Source: an uncultured Oscillospiraceae bacterium (GTDB lineage Bacteria > Bacillota > Clostridia > Oscillospirales > Oscillospiraceae). From it: DNA of 10,992 bases. Positions 1 to 6,327 of the stretch are shown one piece after another. The notes below the pieces were generated by a model. That model did no database searches and had not been told where the DNA came from. It saw only the letters and a list, made by a program, of their open reading frames with translations. Position 1 is the first letter of the stretch. Every line of letters starts with the position of its first letter. The position numbers were made by a program, and so were the translations under genes. The stretch covers positions 1-10,992 of the forward strand of contig CAJTYO010000078.1 of assembly GCA_910584045.1 (NCBI GenBank), in the 5' to 3' direction.

Positions 1-511
1 GGATGCTCCTCGCGCCGGGCTCGATGACCACGACGAACTGGTCCATCATGGACGCCGTCCCCCGGCCCAGATGCTCCAGCCCCGCCTCCATATCCATGAC
101 CACCACGTCGTCCTTCCGGAACACCAGCTTCGACAGGATGGCCTTGAGCATCACATGCTCAGGGCACACGCATCCGGAGCCGCCGGTGTCAACAGTGCCC
201 ATGACCAGCAGCTTCACGCCGTTGACGTCCCGGCTGAGCTTGTCGGGCAGATCGGAGACCTCGGGGTTGAGTTTGTAGAAGGTGTTGGACTCGTTGGCGG
301 CGGTGCGCTCCTTGGCCAGCTCCTTCATCTTAGAGACGGGAACGATTGCGTTGACCTCCTCCTCCGTCAGACCTAACGCCAATCCAAGATTCGCGTCCGG
401 GTCCACGTCGGCGGCCAGAACGTTGCGTCCCTCAGCGGCGTAGAGACGGCAGAGGGTGGAGGCGAAGGTGGTCTTCCCCACCCCGCCCTTGCCGGTGATG
501 GCTACTTTCAT
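1..511 (-). CDS. cooC: CooC, CO dehydrogenase nickel-insertion ATPase (3' end outside window)
   Basis: This is a MinD/ParA-type P-loop ATPase that helps load nickel into the C-cluster of CO dehydrogenase in the cytoplasm. The 170 visible residues begin with a deviant Walker A motif, GKGGVGKTT (residues 7-15), carrying the signature lysine K8. A switch-I-like DVDPDANL follows at 35-42, and a hydrophobic Walker B/switch II stretch ending VVVMDMEAG lies at about 136-144. C114 and C116 form the CxC motif that binds metal at the dimer interface in characterised CooC proteins. Family members are roughly 250 residues, so about one third is missing beyond the left edge. The ATG at 509-511 is preceded by AGAAGGA about seven bases upstream, which fixes the start. 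It lies 216 bp downstream of cooS on the same strand, so co-transcription is likely. The CxC motif and cooS linkage make CooC far likelier than another MinD-like protein. Confidence 0.93.
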   Translation of the reverse strand, partial: MKVAITGKGGVGKTTFASTLCRLYAAEGRNVLAADVDPDANLGLALGLTEEEVNAIVPVSKMKELAKERTAANESNTFYKLNPEVSDLPDKLSRDVNGVKLLVMGTVDTGGSGCVCPEHVMLKAILSKLVFRKDDVVVMDMEAGLEHLGRGTASMMDQFVVVIEPGARSI

Positions 512-536
512 AGGAAATCCTTCTTTGCAAATGGAA

Positions 537-697
537 TTACTGTTTTTTCTCGAAGTATCCGATGACGCCAGACCGATGACGCCGGAAATCAAGCCAAACA
601 CGGTCCAGGCCAATTGGGGTGGGATGATGCGTTTCCGCCGGCATCAGCAGGTGCCGAACAGAATCAGCGCAATTACCAACACAATTTTTTCGTCGGC
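537..697 (-). pseudogene. Remnant of a small two-helix membrane protein between cooS and cooC
   Basis: Read on the minus strand in the cooS frame, 697-647 gives ADEKIVLVIALILFGTC, an acidic start and a hydrophobic helix. An in-frame TGA follows at 644-646. The same frame then continues as CRRKRIIPPQLAWTVFGLISGVIG, a basic loop and a second hydrophobic helix. At 559-583 an 11-bp sequence occurs twice with a period of 14 bp. Removing one copy joins the second helix to YFEKKQ and a TAA at 537-539, a natural-looking end for a small membrane protein. I infer a decayed gene of about 50 codons carrying a nonsense codon and a frameshifting duplication. No clear start codon with a well-placed ribosome binding site remains. 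The family is not recognised, and chance or assembly error is possible. Confidence 0.45.
559..583. repeat. 14-bp-period short tandem duplication
   Basis: CCGATGACGCC occurs at 559-569 and again at 573-583, separated by AGA. It looks like a 14-bp slippage duplication. Fourteen is not a multiple of three, so it shifts the frame of the small remnant gene that spans it. Confidence 0.8.
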
Positions 698-727
698 CGT
701 TCTCCCCAAAACAGTATGTATCTGATC

Positions 728-2617
728 TTAGATGCCCAGCGCCGCGCGCTTGGCCTCGATGGCCTCGATCATCCGGTCGCCCAGCTTCTCAATGTCCAGC
801 TCCACGGTATACTTGGCCTCGACCCAGTCCTTGATGCCGTGGTCGCCTTGGAGTAGGTTGGTGACTTCCTCGGAGCCCTTGGTGTAGGGATCGACGCCCA
901 GATAGGTGTCAATGCCGGTGGCCACGACATAGTTGCCGATGGACACGGCCTTCTCGCTCATCCACTCGGGGGCGCAGCCCACCAGGGGGATCTGAGAGAT
1001 GTTCCAGCCGGAATCCTTAGCGATGTCGGCGGCCAGGACCATCATACGGGAGATGTCCACGCAAGAGCCCATGTGCAGCACAGGAGGAATACCCACCAGC
1101 TCGCACACGCGCTTGAGGCCGTCGCCGCAGAGCTCCTTGGCCTCCTTGTCCATCAGACCGGACTTGGCGGCCGCCTGAGCGGCGCAGCCGGAGACGACAA
1201 GGATGATGTCGTTGGCCAGCATCTTCTTCATCAGCTCGATGTGAGCGGTATCGGGACGGACCTTGGGGTTGTTGCAGCCGACGAAGGCAATCGCGCCCCG
1301 GAGCACGCCGGACTTGACGCACTCGATGAGGGGCTTGGTGGTGCCGGTGACGTCTACCTGGGTGTTGGTAACGCCGTCCAGGCACTTCTTGATCGCCTCC
1401 AGGGAGTAGCCCACGGTGGCGTTGGTCTTGAGGTCGGGGATATGAATCAGTTCCTGCTTGCGGTTCTTGAAGTTCTCCACAGCCATACGGACGATGGCCT
1501 TGGCGTTCTCACCGGCGGTCTCCTCGCTGAAGTGAATGAACTCGCTGTCCGGCATCCGGGCGATGTCGGAGGTGGTGACAAACTTGGTGTGGAAGCACTT
1601 GCTGAGGGGTCCCAGGGCGGGGAAAATGCACTGCACGTCCACCACGATGGCCTCGCAGGCCCCGGTGAGGACCACGTTCTCCTGCTGGAGGAAGTTGCCG
1701 GCCATGGGGATGCCGTGGCGCATAGCCACCTCGTTGGCGGTGCAGCACACGCCGCAGATGTTGATGCCCTTGGCCCCCTGCTCCTTGGCCAGAGCGATCA
1801 TCTCCGGGTCCTGTGCATAAAAGACGATCATTTCAGACAGGGAGGGGTCGTGGCCGTGGACCACGATGTTGACCATGTCCTTCTCCATGACGCCCAGATT
1901 GGCGGTGGTATCAACGGGCTTGGGGGTGCCGAAGAGGACGTCGGAGAACTCGGTGCCGCACATGGACCCGCCCCAGCCGTCGCACAGACCGGCCCGCAGG
2001 GCCTGGCGGATCAGCGCCTCCGGCAGGGAGGAGCAGCCCATATGGGTCATATGCAGGGACTGGGAGACCTCGCGGTCGATGGCCCGGGGCTCAATGCCCG
2101 CGTCGTGCCACAGCTTCTGGGTGTGCTCGGGGGCGCGGGAGATGAAGCGCTGGAGCCCGAAGGGCTTGCCGTACTCCATCAGCGCGGTCTCGGCCACCTC
2201 GTGGGCCAGATCATAGATGTCCTTGCCCTCGGTCTCGATGCCCCATTCGCCGGCGATTCTCTTGAGCTTTTCGGGGTCCTTGACAGTGTAGTTGCCGCCC
2301 TCCTTGGCCTGGTACAGGGTGTGGCAGATGCTGCGGCCATGGTCGGAGTGAGTGGCCGCGCCGCCGGCGGTAAAGCGCAGATAATTGCGTGCCACGATGC
2401 CGTGGACGTCGCATCCGCAGATGCCGCGGGGGGCCTTGGGGGTGACGCGGCAGGGCCCCATGGAGCAGATGCGGCAGCAGACGCCCTCCTCGCCGAACTT
2501 GCAGTGGGGGGTCTGGTTCTTGACGCGCTGCTGCCAGGAGTCCGCGCCCACCTGACGGCCAGTTTCCAGCAGCCGTTCGGTGGCAGCTTCCATTTGCTCG
2601 ACAGTGATAAGTTTCAT
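728..2617 (-). CDS. cooS: CooS, anaerobic Ni-Fe CO dehydrogenase catalytic subunit
   Basis: This cytoplasmic homodimeric enzyme interconverts CO and CO2 with ferredoxin-type electron carriers. At 629 residues it is the usual full length. The N-terminus has the D- and B-cluster cysteines C39, C47, C48, C51, C56 and C67/C69. The C-cluster ligands appear in order: H256 (in VHGHDP), C292 (GVCCTANE), C330 (DVQCIFPAL), C448 (VGCNNPK), C478 (SGCAAQ) and C519 (MGSCVD). K556 in EWMSEKAVS matches the catalytic lysine, and SDHGR near 91-95 fits the proton-path histidines. No key residue is missing. The single catalytic domain, with no AcsB or HCP features, separates it from hybrid-cluster proteins. cooC follows downstream. 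The ATG at 2615-2617 has no good ribosome binding site immediately upstream; an AAGGAG lies about 40 bases away, across a hairpin. The CODH may serve the Wood-Ljungdahl pathway or act alone; the window cannot decide. Confidence 0.97.
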   Translation of the reverse strand: MKLITVEQMEAATERLLETGRQVGADSWQQRVKNQTPHCKFGEEGVCCRICSMGPCRVTPKAPRGICGCDVHGIVARNYLRFTAGGAATHSDHGRSICHTLYQAKEGGNYTVKDPEKLKRIAGEWGIETEGKDIYDLAHEVAETALMEYGKPFGLQRFISRAPEHTQKLWHDAGIEPRAIDREVSQSLHMTHMGCSSLPEALIRQALRAGLCDGWGGSMCGTEFSDVLFGTPKPVDTTANLGVMEKDMVNIVVHGHDPSLSEMIVFYAQDPEMIALAKEQGAKGINICGVCCTANEVAMRHGIPMAGNFLQQENVVLTGACEAIVVDVQCIFPALGPLSKCFHTKFVTTSDIARMPDSEFIHFSEETAGENAKAIVRMAVENFKNRKQELIHIPDLKTNATVGYSLEAIKKCLDGVTNTQVDVTGTTKPLIECVKSGVLRGAIAFVGCNNPKVRPDTAHIELMKKMLANDIILVVSGCAAQAAAKSGLMDKEAKELCGDGLKRVCELVGIPPVLHMGSCVDISRMMVLAADIAKDSGWNISQIPLVGCAPEWMSEKAVSIGNYVVATGIDTYLGVDPYTKGSEEVTNLLQGDHGIKDWVEAKYTVELDIEKLGDRMIEAIEAKRAALGI

Positions 2618-2670
2618 AGTCGGAATTGAAAACGCGGGCCTTCGCGTTTTCGTTGCTCCTTTCTCTCCAT
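2614..2670 (-). CDS. Possible 18-codon upstream ORF overlapping the cooS start
   Basis: The minus strand from 2670 reads MERKEQRKREGPRFQFRL and stops at a TGA (2614-2616) that overlaps the cooS ATG as ATGA. Such an overlap is the classic arrangement for translational coupling, which would explain why cooS lacks a close ribosome binding site. Against this, no strong binding site precedes the ATG at 2670, the peptide is simply basic, and an ORF this short can arise by chance. Confidence 0.25.
   Translation of the reverse strand: MERKEQRKREGPRFQFRL
2628..2651 (-). promoter_or_regulatory. Hairpin in the cooS leader, between a distant Shine-Dalgarno and the start codon
   Basis: GAAAACGCG and CGCGTTTTC form a perfect 9-bp stem around a 6-base loop (AAGGCC on the minus strand). 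It sits between an AAGGAG (2655-2660) and the cooS ATG. Folding would shorten the distance between that Shine-Dalgarno and the ATG to about 14 bases. A translational role is inferred, not shown. Confidence 0.55.
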
Positions 2671-2691
2671 AATAGAAATCAGGCTATGGTC

Positions 2692-2715
2692 GTATTGTCA
2701 CATTTTTCACAATAC
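2692..2715 (-). promoter_or_regulatory. Rex-like operator downstream of the cooS promoter
   Basis: Seven-base arms GTATTGT and ACAATAC form a perfect inverted repeat around ten bases. The minus-strand core TTGTGAAAAATGTGACAA matches the Rex consensus TTGTGAA-N4-TTCACAA at 12 of 14 defined positions. Rex is the NADH-sensing repressor of fermentative and redox genes in Gram-positive bacteria. The site covers roughly the first 3-26 transcribed bases after the predicted start, a position suited to repression. A CRP/FNR-family protein is the main alternative. Confidence 0.5.
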
Positions 2716-2724
2716 TGCGGCTTT

Positions 2725-2753
2725 ATTTTATCAAACGTCATTCAAAATTGCAA
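2725..2753 (-). promoter_or_regulatory. Promoter of cooS-cooC
   Basis: On the minus strand TTGCAA (-35, 2748-2753) and TAAAAT (-10, 2725-2730) are separated by 17 bp, a good sigma-A spacing. Transcription would begin near 2718, leaving a leader of about 100 bases before cooS. Confidence 0.65.
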
Positions 2754-2757
2754 GTGT

Positions 2758-2785
2758 AAAATCCCCCCGGAGGGGGATTTTTTTT
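2758..2785 (+). terminator. Intrinsic terminator abutting the cooS promoter
   Basis: AAAATCCCCC pairs perfectly with GGGGGATTTT around a CGGA loop, and eight T residues end the element on the plus strand. No plus-strand gene in the window ends here. It may stop antisense or stray transcription leaving the cooS region. Read on the minus strand it has only a short four-T tail. Confidence 0.7.
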
Positions 2786-2866
2786 GGTTTTTTTGGTGGG
2801 TTTTGAAAATTCAGCGAAATGACGAAAGAGGCTCTCAGCGGCCCCCGTGGCAGCCGGAATTAATTT

Positions 2867-2943
2867 GCGCTCCGCGTGCGAGAAATACATTGCAATCGTT
2901 TTTCCTGCAGTGTGTACGTGTGAAAACGCTTTATGCGGAGCGC
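2867..2943. repeat. Inverted repeat, possible structured RNA
   Basis: GCGCTCCGC (2867-2875) and GCGGAGCGC (2935-2943) are perfect 9-bp inverted arms enclosing 59 bases. Inside them CGTTTT and AAAACG can pair again, giving a long interrupted hairpin. Nearby sequence offers no clear promoter. It could be a small RNA, a decayed mobile repeat or chance. Confidence 0.45.
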
Positions 2944-2961
2944 AGCCCAGACCTTGATCTC

Positions 2962-2985
2962 AAAAAGCGGCCCCACTGCTTTTTT
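2962..2985. terminator. Terminator-like hairpin, bidirectional
   Basis: AAAAAGC (2962-2968) pairs with GCTTTTT (2978-2984) around a 9-base loop that can add one G-C and one G-U pair. On the plus strand it ends in six T residues; on the minus strand five A's give a T tail. It lies 18 bp after the inverted repeat, so it could end a small transcript. The stem is A-T rich and modest. Confidence 0.4.
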
Positions 2986-3034
2986 GACACGCTGAAATGC
3001 ATAGCATGAGCGCAATTAAAAACGTGCGGAGGAC

Positions 3035-3063
3035 TTGCCTTTCCCTGCTTACCGTGCTATAAT
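3035..3063 (+). promoter_or_regulatory. Promoter of the riboswitch-controlled uptake operon
   Basis: TTGCCT (-35, 3035-3040) is 17 bp from a perfect TATAAT (-10, 3058-3063). Transcription would start near 3070, just before the cobalamin riboswitch. Confidence 0.8.
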
Positions 3064-3084
3064 GCAAAGCACATTATATAGTGT

Positions 3085-3268
3085 AAGCAGCCGGTGCCGC
3101 CGCCCTCCGCTGGGGTGCGGCGGATAATAGGGAAACAGGTGAAAGTCCTGTGCGATCCCGTCACTGTATGCGGTCTGCGCGTGCTCCTGTCGAAAGACGG
3201 CCACTGGGGGACATCCCGGGAAGGCGAGCGCGCGGTATGCCGCGAGCCAGGAGACCTGCCGCCTGTTT
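3085..3268 (+). promoter_or_regulatory. Cobalamin riboswitch
   Basis: The RNA carries the diagnostic conserved blocks of the family. A GGTGCC block is at about 3093. AGGGAA with GGTGAAAGTCC and CCCGTCACTGT spans about 3129-3167. A perfect B12 box, AGCCAGGAGACCTGCC, starts at about 3245. A long variable arm separates the core from the B12 box. Binding of a cobalamin to this class normally lowers expression of downstream uptake or synthesis genes. The intrinsic terminator 74 bases downstream indicates transcriptional control. Outer limits are approximate, as the P1 stem was not resolved. Confidence 0.93.
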
Positions 3269-3341
3269 GGTACAGGGCCGTCGTCGGACGAGCCCGGATC
3301 ACGGAGCTTTGGTCGTACCGTTCACCCCCGGCGGGTGCAGT

Positions 3342-3372
3342 GCGGTCATCTCATCGGATGACTGCTTTTTTT
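3342..3372 (+). terminator. Riboswitch expression-platform terminator
   Basis: GCGGTCATC and GATGACTGC form a 9-bp stem with one G-U pair and a 6-base loop, followed by seven T residues. It lies between the riboswitch core and the first gene's ribosome binding site, where ligand binding would favour termination. Confidence 0.88.
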
Positions 3373-3410
3373 CACGCCGGAAGGGTGTAAAAATAAGGAG
3401 GATTTTGTCT

Positions 3411-4085
3411 ATGAAACGGAAAGATTGGACAGCCGTTCTGGCCCTGGCTTTGACCCTGGCCCTGCTGGCCGGATGCGGCGGCAAGCAGCTGGCCGCCCCG
3501 CAGCCGGACCCTGCTTCCGCCCCTGCCGAGGCCCCTGCCCGGTCGGAAGCTGCTGATCAGTCTGCACCGGAGCCGGACCAGTCCGCTCCGCCGGAGAATC
3601 CGGAGCCCGACGATCCTGCTCCCGTTCCCGAACCGGAACCCGAGCCCGAACCCGAGCCCGCGCCCCAGCCCCAACTTGAGGAAGACCCTGTGACAGAGCC
3701 TGAAGTTGACCTCGAACCGGCGCCTGCACCGGAGCAGACCCCTGAATCGGAGAGCGAACCGAGCTGCGAGGACGGCGCCTACACCGCCGCCGTGACACTG
3801 GAGGGCGGCACCGGCAGGGCTGCGGTGGAGTCCCCCGCCGCGCTGCGCTGCGAGAGCGGACAATTCTACGCCACAATTATATGGAGCAGTTCCAACTTTG
3901 ACTACATGAAAGTGAACGGAGAGAAGTACGAGCTGCTGAGCGATGAGGGAAACTCCTCCTTCGAAATCCCCGTGGCCGCCTTTGACCGGAAGCTGGATGT
4001 CATCGCGGACACCGTGGCCATGAGTGAGCCCCACGAGGTGGAGTACACGCTGTACTTCGATTCCACCACGCTGCAAAAACAGTGA
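3411..4085 (+). CDS. Pro/Glu-rich lipoprotein with a C-terminal beta-type domain, first gene of the cobalamin operon
   Basis: This 224-residue protein is not a recognised characterised family. It has a basic start, a hydrophobic signal and a lipobox LLAGC with lipidated Cys22, so it should be anchored outside the cell membrane. Residues about 27-117 are a low-complexity linker rich in Pro, Glu and Ala, including repeated Pro-Glu pairs at 73-84. Residues about 119-220 form a compact domain rich in short hydrophobic/polar strands, with YTAAVTLEGG, ATIIWSSSNFDYMKVNGEKY and EVEYTLYF, suggesting an immunoglobulin- or NEAT-like beta fold. C119 and C147 could pair. AAGGAGG at 3395-3401 sits nine bases before the ATG and rejects longer frames that run back through the riboswitch. 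Being first behind a cobalamin riboswitch, it may help capture corrinoid at the cell surface; that is inference. Heme or other tetrapyrrole binding is an alternative. Confidence 0.85.
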   Translation: MKRKDWTAVLALALTLALLAGCGGKQLAAPQPDPASAPAEAPARSEAADQSAPEPDQSAPPENPEPDDPAPVPEPEPEPEPEPAPQPQLEEDPVTEPEVDLEPAPAPEQTPESESEPSCEDGAYTAAVTLEGGTGRAAVESPAALRCESGQFYATIIWSSSNFDYMKVNGEKYELLSDEGNSSFEIPVAAFDRKLDVIADTVAMSEPHEVEYTLYFDSTTLQKQ

Positions 4086-4095
4086 GGTAGCCGGA

Positions 4096-5301
4096 ATGAG
4101 TCGCTACATAGTTATTCTCATTTCTCTGCTGGCCCTCCTGCTGACCTCCTGCGGGCGGCAGCCGGAGCAGCCGCAGGACCCCCTGCAGGAGGCTCCGTCC
4201 CGTGAGGAGCCCTCCGCCCTGCCGGAGGACTGGGAGAACCAGGCCCTTTGGAACTGGAAGGATATGTGGGAGGAGCCCGAAAGGCTGGAGCTGGAATATG
4301 CCCGGAGCTTCGCTGTGGATTTCGCGGAGGGGGGCTATGCCCGTATCGTCATCGATCAGGAGACCTATCTGCTGTGCCCGGAGGGACTGAACCCGCCGCC
4401 GGACACGCCGGAGGATGTGACCGTCCTCCGTCAGCCCGTTCAGAACATCTACCTCCAGGCCACCGCCGCCATGGACTGCTTTCGGAAGCTGGATGCCATC
4501 GGCGCGGTAACCCTCTCCGGTACCCAGGCTGACGGCTGGTACATCCCCGAGGCAAGGAAGGCTATGGAGGACGGCCGGATGGTCTACGCCGGAAAGTACA
4601 GCGCCCCGGATTATGAGCTGATCCTATCCAGCGGCTGCGGCCTGGCACTGGAGTCCACCATGATCTACCACAACCCGGAGGTGAAGGAGCAGCTGGAGCG
4701 ATGCGGTATCCCTGTGCTGGTGGAGCGATCCAGCTATGAGAGCCATCCCCTGGGCCGGATGGAGTGGATCAAGCTGTATGGTGTGCTGCTGGGGAAAATG
4801 GAGGAGGCCGGAGCCTATTTCGACCGTCAGGTGGAGCAGCTTGCCCCCGTGCTGGAGCAGGAGAACACGGGGAAGACCGTGGCCTTCTTCGCCGTCAACG
4901 CCAACGGTTCCGTCACTGTTCGCAAAAGCGGGGACTACATCGCCAGGGCCATCGATATGGCGGGGGGTGTGTATGTCTTCCAGGACCTGACAGAGGAGGA
5001 GAACGCCCTGTCCACCATGAACATTCAGATGGAGACCTTTTACGAGGGAGCCAGGGACGCGGATGTGCTGATCTATAACAGCGCCATCGACGCGAATTTG
5101 ACAACCATTGAGGAGCTGGTGGACAAGAGCGCGCCTTTGGCGGATTTCAAGGCGGTGCAGAGCGGAGACGTGTGGTGCACCGGCAAGAGCATGTTCCAGG
5201 AGTCACAGGGCGTGGGAGATATGATCCTGGACATCCACGCCGTTCTCACCGGCGAGGGTGCGTCGGAGGGCGAGCTGCGCTATCTGCATAAGCTGACATA
5301 G
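4096..5301 (+). CDS. ABC transporter substrate-binding lipoprotein, BtuF/FhuD-like (likely corrinoid)
   Basis: This 401-residue lipoprotein is probably the extracellular binding component of the uptake system. It has a short hydrophobic signal ending in LLTSC with Cys19 as the lipid site, then an acidic, proline-rich tether to about residue 60. The remainder follows the two-lobed periplasmic-binding-protein family 2 layout. QNIYLQATAAMDCFRKLDAIGAV (116-138) is the typical early segment. ILSSGCGLALE with a downstream CGIPVLVERSSYESHPLGRMEWIKLYG forms the inter-lobe region. GDVWCTGKSMFQESQG near 357-372 leads to a C-terminal helix. The ATG at 4096 follows GAGG, which overlaps the previous stop. 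The neighbouring permease and ATPase confirm an ABC role. The substrate is inferred from the riboswitch; heme or ferric siderophore would give a similar protein. Confidence 0.9.
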   Translation: MSRYIVILISLLALLLTSCGRQPEQPQDPLQEAPSREEPSALPEDWENQALWNWKDMWEEPERLELEYARSFAVDFAEGGYARIVIDQETYLLCPEGLNPPPDTPEDVTVLRQPVQNIYLQATAAMDCFRKLDAIGAVTLSGTQADGWYIPEARKAMEDGRMVYAGKYSAPDYELILSSGCGLALESTMIYHNPEVKEQLERCGIPVLVERSSYESHPLGRMEWIKLYGVLLGKMEEAGAYFDRQVEQLAPVLEQENTGKTVAFFAVNANGSVTVRKSGDYIARAIDMAGGVYVFQDLTEEENALSTMNIQMETFYEGARDADVLIYNSAIDANLTTIEELVDKSAPLADFKAVQSGDVWCTGKSMFQESQGVGDMILDIHAVLTGEGASEGELRYLHKLT

Positions 5302-5313
5302 CGGAGGACGGTC

Positions 5314-6327
5314 ATGAGAAAAGTATGGGTACGATACTGCGCCTGCTTCGCGCTGCTGGCGGTACTGCTGGCGGCGCTGCTGGTGTGGAATGTGTGCGCC
5401 GGCAGCGTGGAGGTCTCCTGGGGGGAGATCATCCAGGCGCTGCTCCGGCGGGAGAACGGCATCATCTGGGGTATTCGCCTGCCGCGGGTGCTGGCGGCGG
5501 CCATCCTGGGCGGAGCGCTGTCGGTGTCCGGCTTTCTGCTTCAGACCTTCTTCGCCAATCCCATTGCCGGTCCCTTTGTTCTGGGTATATCCTCCGGGGC
5601 GAAGCTTGTGGTGTCCCTGGTGATGATCGGGCTGCTCAGCCGGGGAGTGACGGCGGGGTCCATGACGCTGATTTTGGGGGCCTTCATGGGGTCCATGGTC
5701 TCTATGGGGTTCATCCTGCTGCTGTCCCGGCGGGTCCGACAGATGAGTATGCTGGTTATCTGCGGCGTGATGATCGGGTACATTTGCTCCGCCGTCACGG
5801 ACTTCCTGGTCACCTTCGCCGACGACTCCAACATTGTCAACCTGCACAACTGGTCACTGGGCAGCTTCTCTGGTACCAGCTGGGACAATGTGGGAATAAT
5901 GAGCTGGGTGATTTTCCCTGCTCTGGTCCTGGCCTTTTTGATGTCCAAGCCCATCGGAGCCTACCAGATGGGGGAGGTCTACGCCCGTAGCATGGGGGTG
6001 AACATCCGGCGTTTCCGGGTGGAGCTGATTCTGCTGTCCAGCATACTGTCTGCCTGCGTCACCGCCTTTGCGGGGCCCATTTCCTTCGTGGGTATCGCGG
6101 CCCCGCATCTGATCAAGGGCCTGTTCCGCACGGCCAAGCCCATCGTGGTTATTCCCGCCTGCTTTCTGGGCGGCGCGGTGTTCTGTCTGTTCTGTGATCT
6201 GATCGCCCGCACGGCCTTTGCGCCCCGGGACGTCAGCATCAGCTCGGTGACCGCCGTGTTCGGTGCGCCGGTGGTGATCTACCTGATGGCTTCCCGGAAG
6301 GGGGGCAGGGTGAAGGAGGGCGTATGA
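5314..6327 (+). CDS. ABC transporter permease, FecCD/BtuC family (likely corrinoid)
   Basis: This 337-residue integral membrane subunit would form a homodimeric channel for the corrinoid importer. Length and layout match the FecCD family: an N-terminal helix at about 7-28 and many further hydrophobic helices. The conserved segment RLPRVLAAAILGGALSVSG is at 55-73, with QTFFANPIAGPFVLGISSGA at 77-96. The cytoplasmic coupling segment AFAGPISFVGIAAPHLIKG is at 251-269. GGAGG ends seven bases before the ATG at 5314, and the gene begins 12 bp after the binding protein. Its stop overlaps the ATPase start by four bases (ATGA), indicating translational coupling. FecCD permeases carry iron-siderophores, heme or cobalamin, so specificity rests on the riboswitch. 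The family call is firm and the substrate call moderate. Confidence 0.94.
   Translation: MRKVWVRYCACFALLAVLLAALLVWNVCAGSVEVSWGEIIQALLRRENGIIWGIRLPRVLAAAILGGALSVSGFLLQTFFANPIAGPFVLGISSGAKLVVSLVMIGLLSRGVTAGSMTLILGAFMGSMVSMGFILLLSRRVRQMSMLVICGVMIGYICSAVTDFLVTFADDSNIVNLHNWSLGSFSGTSWDNVGIMSWVIFPALVLAFLMSKPIGAYQMGEVYARSMGVNIRRFRVELILLSSILSACVTAFAGPISFVGIAAPHLIKGLFRTAKPIVVIPACFLGGAVFCLFCDLIARTAFAPRDVSISSVTAVFGAPVVIYLMASRKGGRVKEGV

Larger units (their letters stand above)
2786..3034. other. Intergenic stretch without a recognisable gene
   Basis: No ORF here has a credible start, ribosome binding site or protein-like composition. The stretch is more A+T-rich and uneven than its neighbours. It holds an inverted repeat (2867-2943) and a terminator-like hairpin (2962-2985). 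I found no convincing promoter driving them. Confidence 0.6.

Noticed and set aside
644..646. In-frame TGA flanked by Cys codons as a selenocysteine codon
   Set aside because: A 6-bp stem (TGATGC/GCATCA) begins in the TGA itself, so its loop is too close for a typical bacterial SECIS. The nearby 14-bp frameshifting duplication makes gene decay simpler.
614..856. Plus-strand ORFs across the cooS-cooC gap
   Set aside because: They overlap the 3' end of cooS in antisense and have no ribosome binding site or protein-like pattern.
1073..2629. Long plus-strand ORF of 518 codons opposite cooS
   Set aside because: It is antisense to a gene whose metal ligands are all present. Its product is low-complexity, rich in Gly, Leu, His, Ala and Asp, as expected of a shadow in G+C-rich coding DNA.
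2692..2715. CRP- or CooA-type activator site
   Set aside because: The position downstream of the -10 box suits a repressor, and the left half TTGTGAA is an exact Rex half-site. Kept only as an alternative.
3150..3410. Extended N-terminus of the lipoprotein frame
   Set aside because: This part overlaps the riboswitch and terminator. The AAGGAGG and signal peptide place the start at 3411.
3630..3665. Repetitive Pro-Glu coding DNA as a tandem repeat or CRISPR-like array
   Set aside because: It is an imperfect 6-base codon repeat within one reading frame that encodes a stalk. There are no spacers and no cas genes.
3372..4076. Minus-strand ORFs opposite the Pro/Glu lipoprotein
   Set aside because: Arginine- and glycine-rich products are mirror images of the Pro/Glu codons. 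They have no start signals, and the plus-strand frame has a lipobox and ribosome binding site.
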